Positions 6,216 to 6,677 of a stretch of 6,677 bases of DNA are shown here, piece by piece. The notes beneath the pieces were generated by a model. That model saw nothing but the letters and a program-made list of their open reading frames with translations, searched no databases and was not told the origin of the DNA. This DNA is from Bacillota bacterium (lineage in GTDB: Bacteria; Bacillota; Clostridia; Peptostreptococcales; Anaerovoracaceae). Numbering within the stretch: the first letter of the stretch is position 1; every line of letters begins with the position of its first letter. The stretch covers positions 1 through 6,677 of the forward strand of contig JAEXBK010000022.1 of assembly GCA_023394035.1 (NCBI GenBank), written 5' to 3'. Position numbers and translations under genes: made by a program.

Positions 6216-6677
6216 CTAAATAAACAACAGGCTTAGAACTCCGAAAAGCTCGCCCATACATATGCTGTATCCGGCTATATCGCCGTTCATCCCGCCAAGC
6301 TTTGATCTCGCATACGCACCTGAAACAAAAGTCGCTGTCGCAGTTGCCGCCGCCGGAATGATTATTCCGTATACGGCTGTTCTTCCGATAACCAAAGTCA
6401 CCGCAAGAATTACCGCAGAAAGCACCGCAAGCACCGCAAAGCTGCCTTTTTGTGCAACGCTGTGGGCTTTGCTGTACTGGCTTATGCCGAGAGGCCTGCA
6501 CATTAGCACGCTTCCTCCCGCAAATGCCCTTGACATAACAGGTATAACAAAGACCGGCAGAATTTCTGTAAAGTGCTCCTTCCCGCCTATATAGACATTA
6601 AGGAATGCAAAAATCCCGAGCACAAGGAATATTGACGTGACAACCGCAAATGCGCCGACAGTCGAATCCTTTAGAAA
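6216..6677 (-). CDS. cobS: Adenosylcobinamide-GDP ribazoletransferase (cobalamin synthase), 5' end cut off
   Basis: The last 153 codons are present; the frame stays open to the right window edge and ends at TAG (6216-6218). CobS is a membrane enzyme that joins adenosylcobinamide-GDP to alpha-ribazole to form adenosylcobalamin. At the edge the protein reads FLKDSTVGAFAVV, matching the conserved KDSxxGxxG region after the missing DG-rich substrate motif. Several hydrophobic membrane segments follow, and the C-terminal KLGGMNGDIAGYSICMGELFG matches the family's GGxxGDxxGAxxExxE region. A GTG at 6621-6623 is internal and not the true start. About 100 N-terminal residues should lie to the right of the window. 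It is the first visible gene of the leftward cobalamin unit; any cobalamin riboswitch would be outside the window. Confidence 0.85.
   Translation of the reverse strand, partial: FLKDSTVGAFAVVTSIFLVLGIFAFLNVYIGGKEHFTEILPVFVIPVMSRAFAGGSVLMCRPLGISQYSKAHSVAQKGSFAVLAVLSAVILAVTLVIGRTAVYGIIIPAAATATATFVSGAYARSKLGGMNGDIAGYSICMGELFGVLSLLFI

Noticed and set aside
6216..6623. CobS starting at the GTG at 6623
   Set aside because: The frame continues upstream to the window edge with family-consistent sequence (KDSTVGAF), so the gene is cut by the window rather than starting here.

Overview
The window reads as chromosomal DNA of an anaerobic low-GC Gram-positive bacterium, most likely a clostridium-like member of the Bacillota. 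The signs are strong AGGAGG-type ribosome sites, a fused NADH-dependent ferredoxin:NADP+ oxidoreductase (NfnAB type, typical of strict anaerobes), a class B sortase, and anaerobe-style cobalamin assembly genes. No RNA gene, CRISPR array, insertion sequence or phage gene was seen.

Left end (1-749, + strand): the tail of one Dpp/Nik-family ABC ATPase and a complete short second ATPase, tightly coupled. They are the ATP-hydrolysing pair of a peptide or nickel-type importer whose other subunits must lie to the left. The 126-nt gap that follows carries an extended -10 promoter for the next gene.

Middle (876-3220, + strand): one 766-residue gene joining the NfnA flavoprotein and the NfnB glutamate-synthase-small-subunit-like flavoprotein, ended by a near-perfect intrinsic terminator. 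It is followed by a BirA-like gene (3324-4262). This protein keeps the E. coli-type DNA-reading helix but has lost the GRGRxG biotinyl-AMP loop. Two copies of GGTTTACAA, a BirA operator half-site, lie just upstream, which suggests a self-regulating BirA-like repressor whose ligase activity is doubtful.

Right end (4354-6677, - strand): a compact unit transcribed leftward in the order cobS (5' end cut off by the window edge), a short CobU-like gene, a CobC-like histidine phosphatase and a class B sortase. The first three fit the last steps of cobalamin nucleotide-loop assembly; the sortase is an unexpected passenger. This unit converges on the BirA-like gene at a probable bidirectional terminator (4312-4344).

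The best candidates for something new are the BirA-like protein with its half-sites, the histidine-free CobU-like protein, and a hydrophobic in-frame reading after the sortase stop codon. No whole undescribed system could be demonstrated from this window alone.
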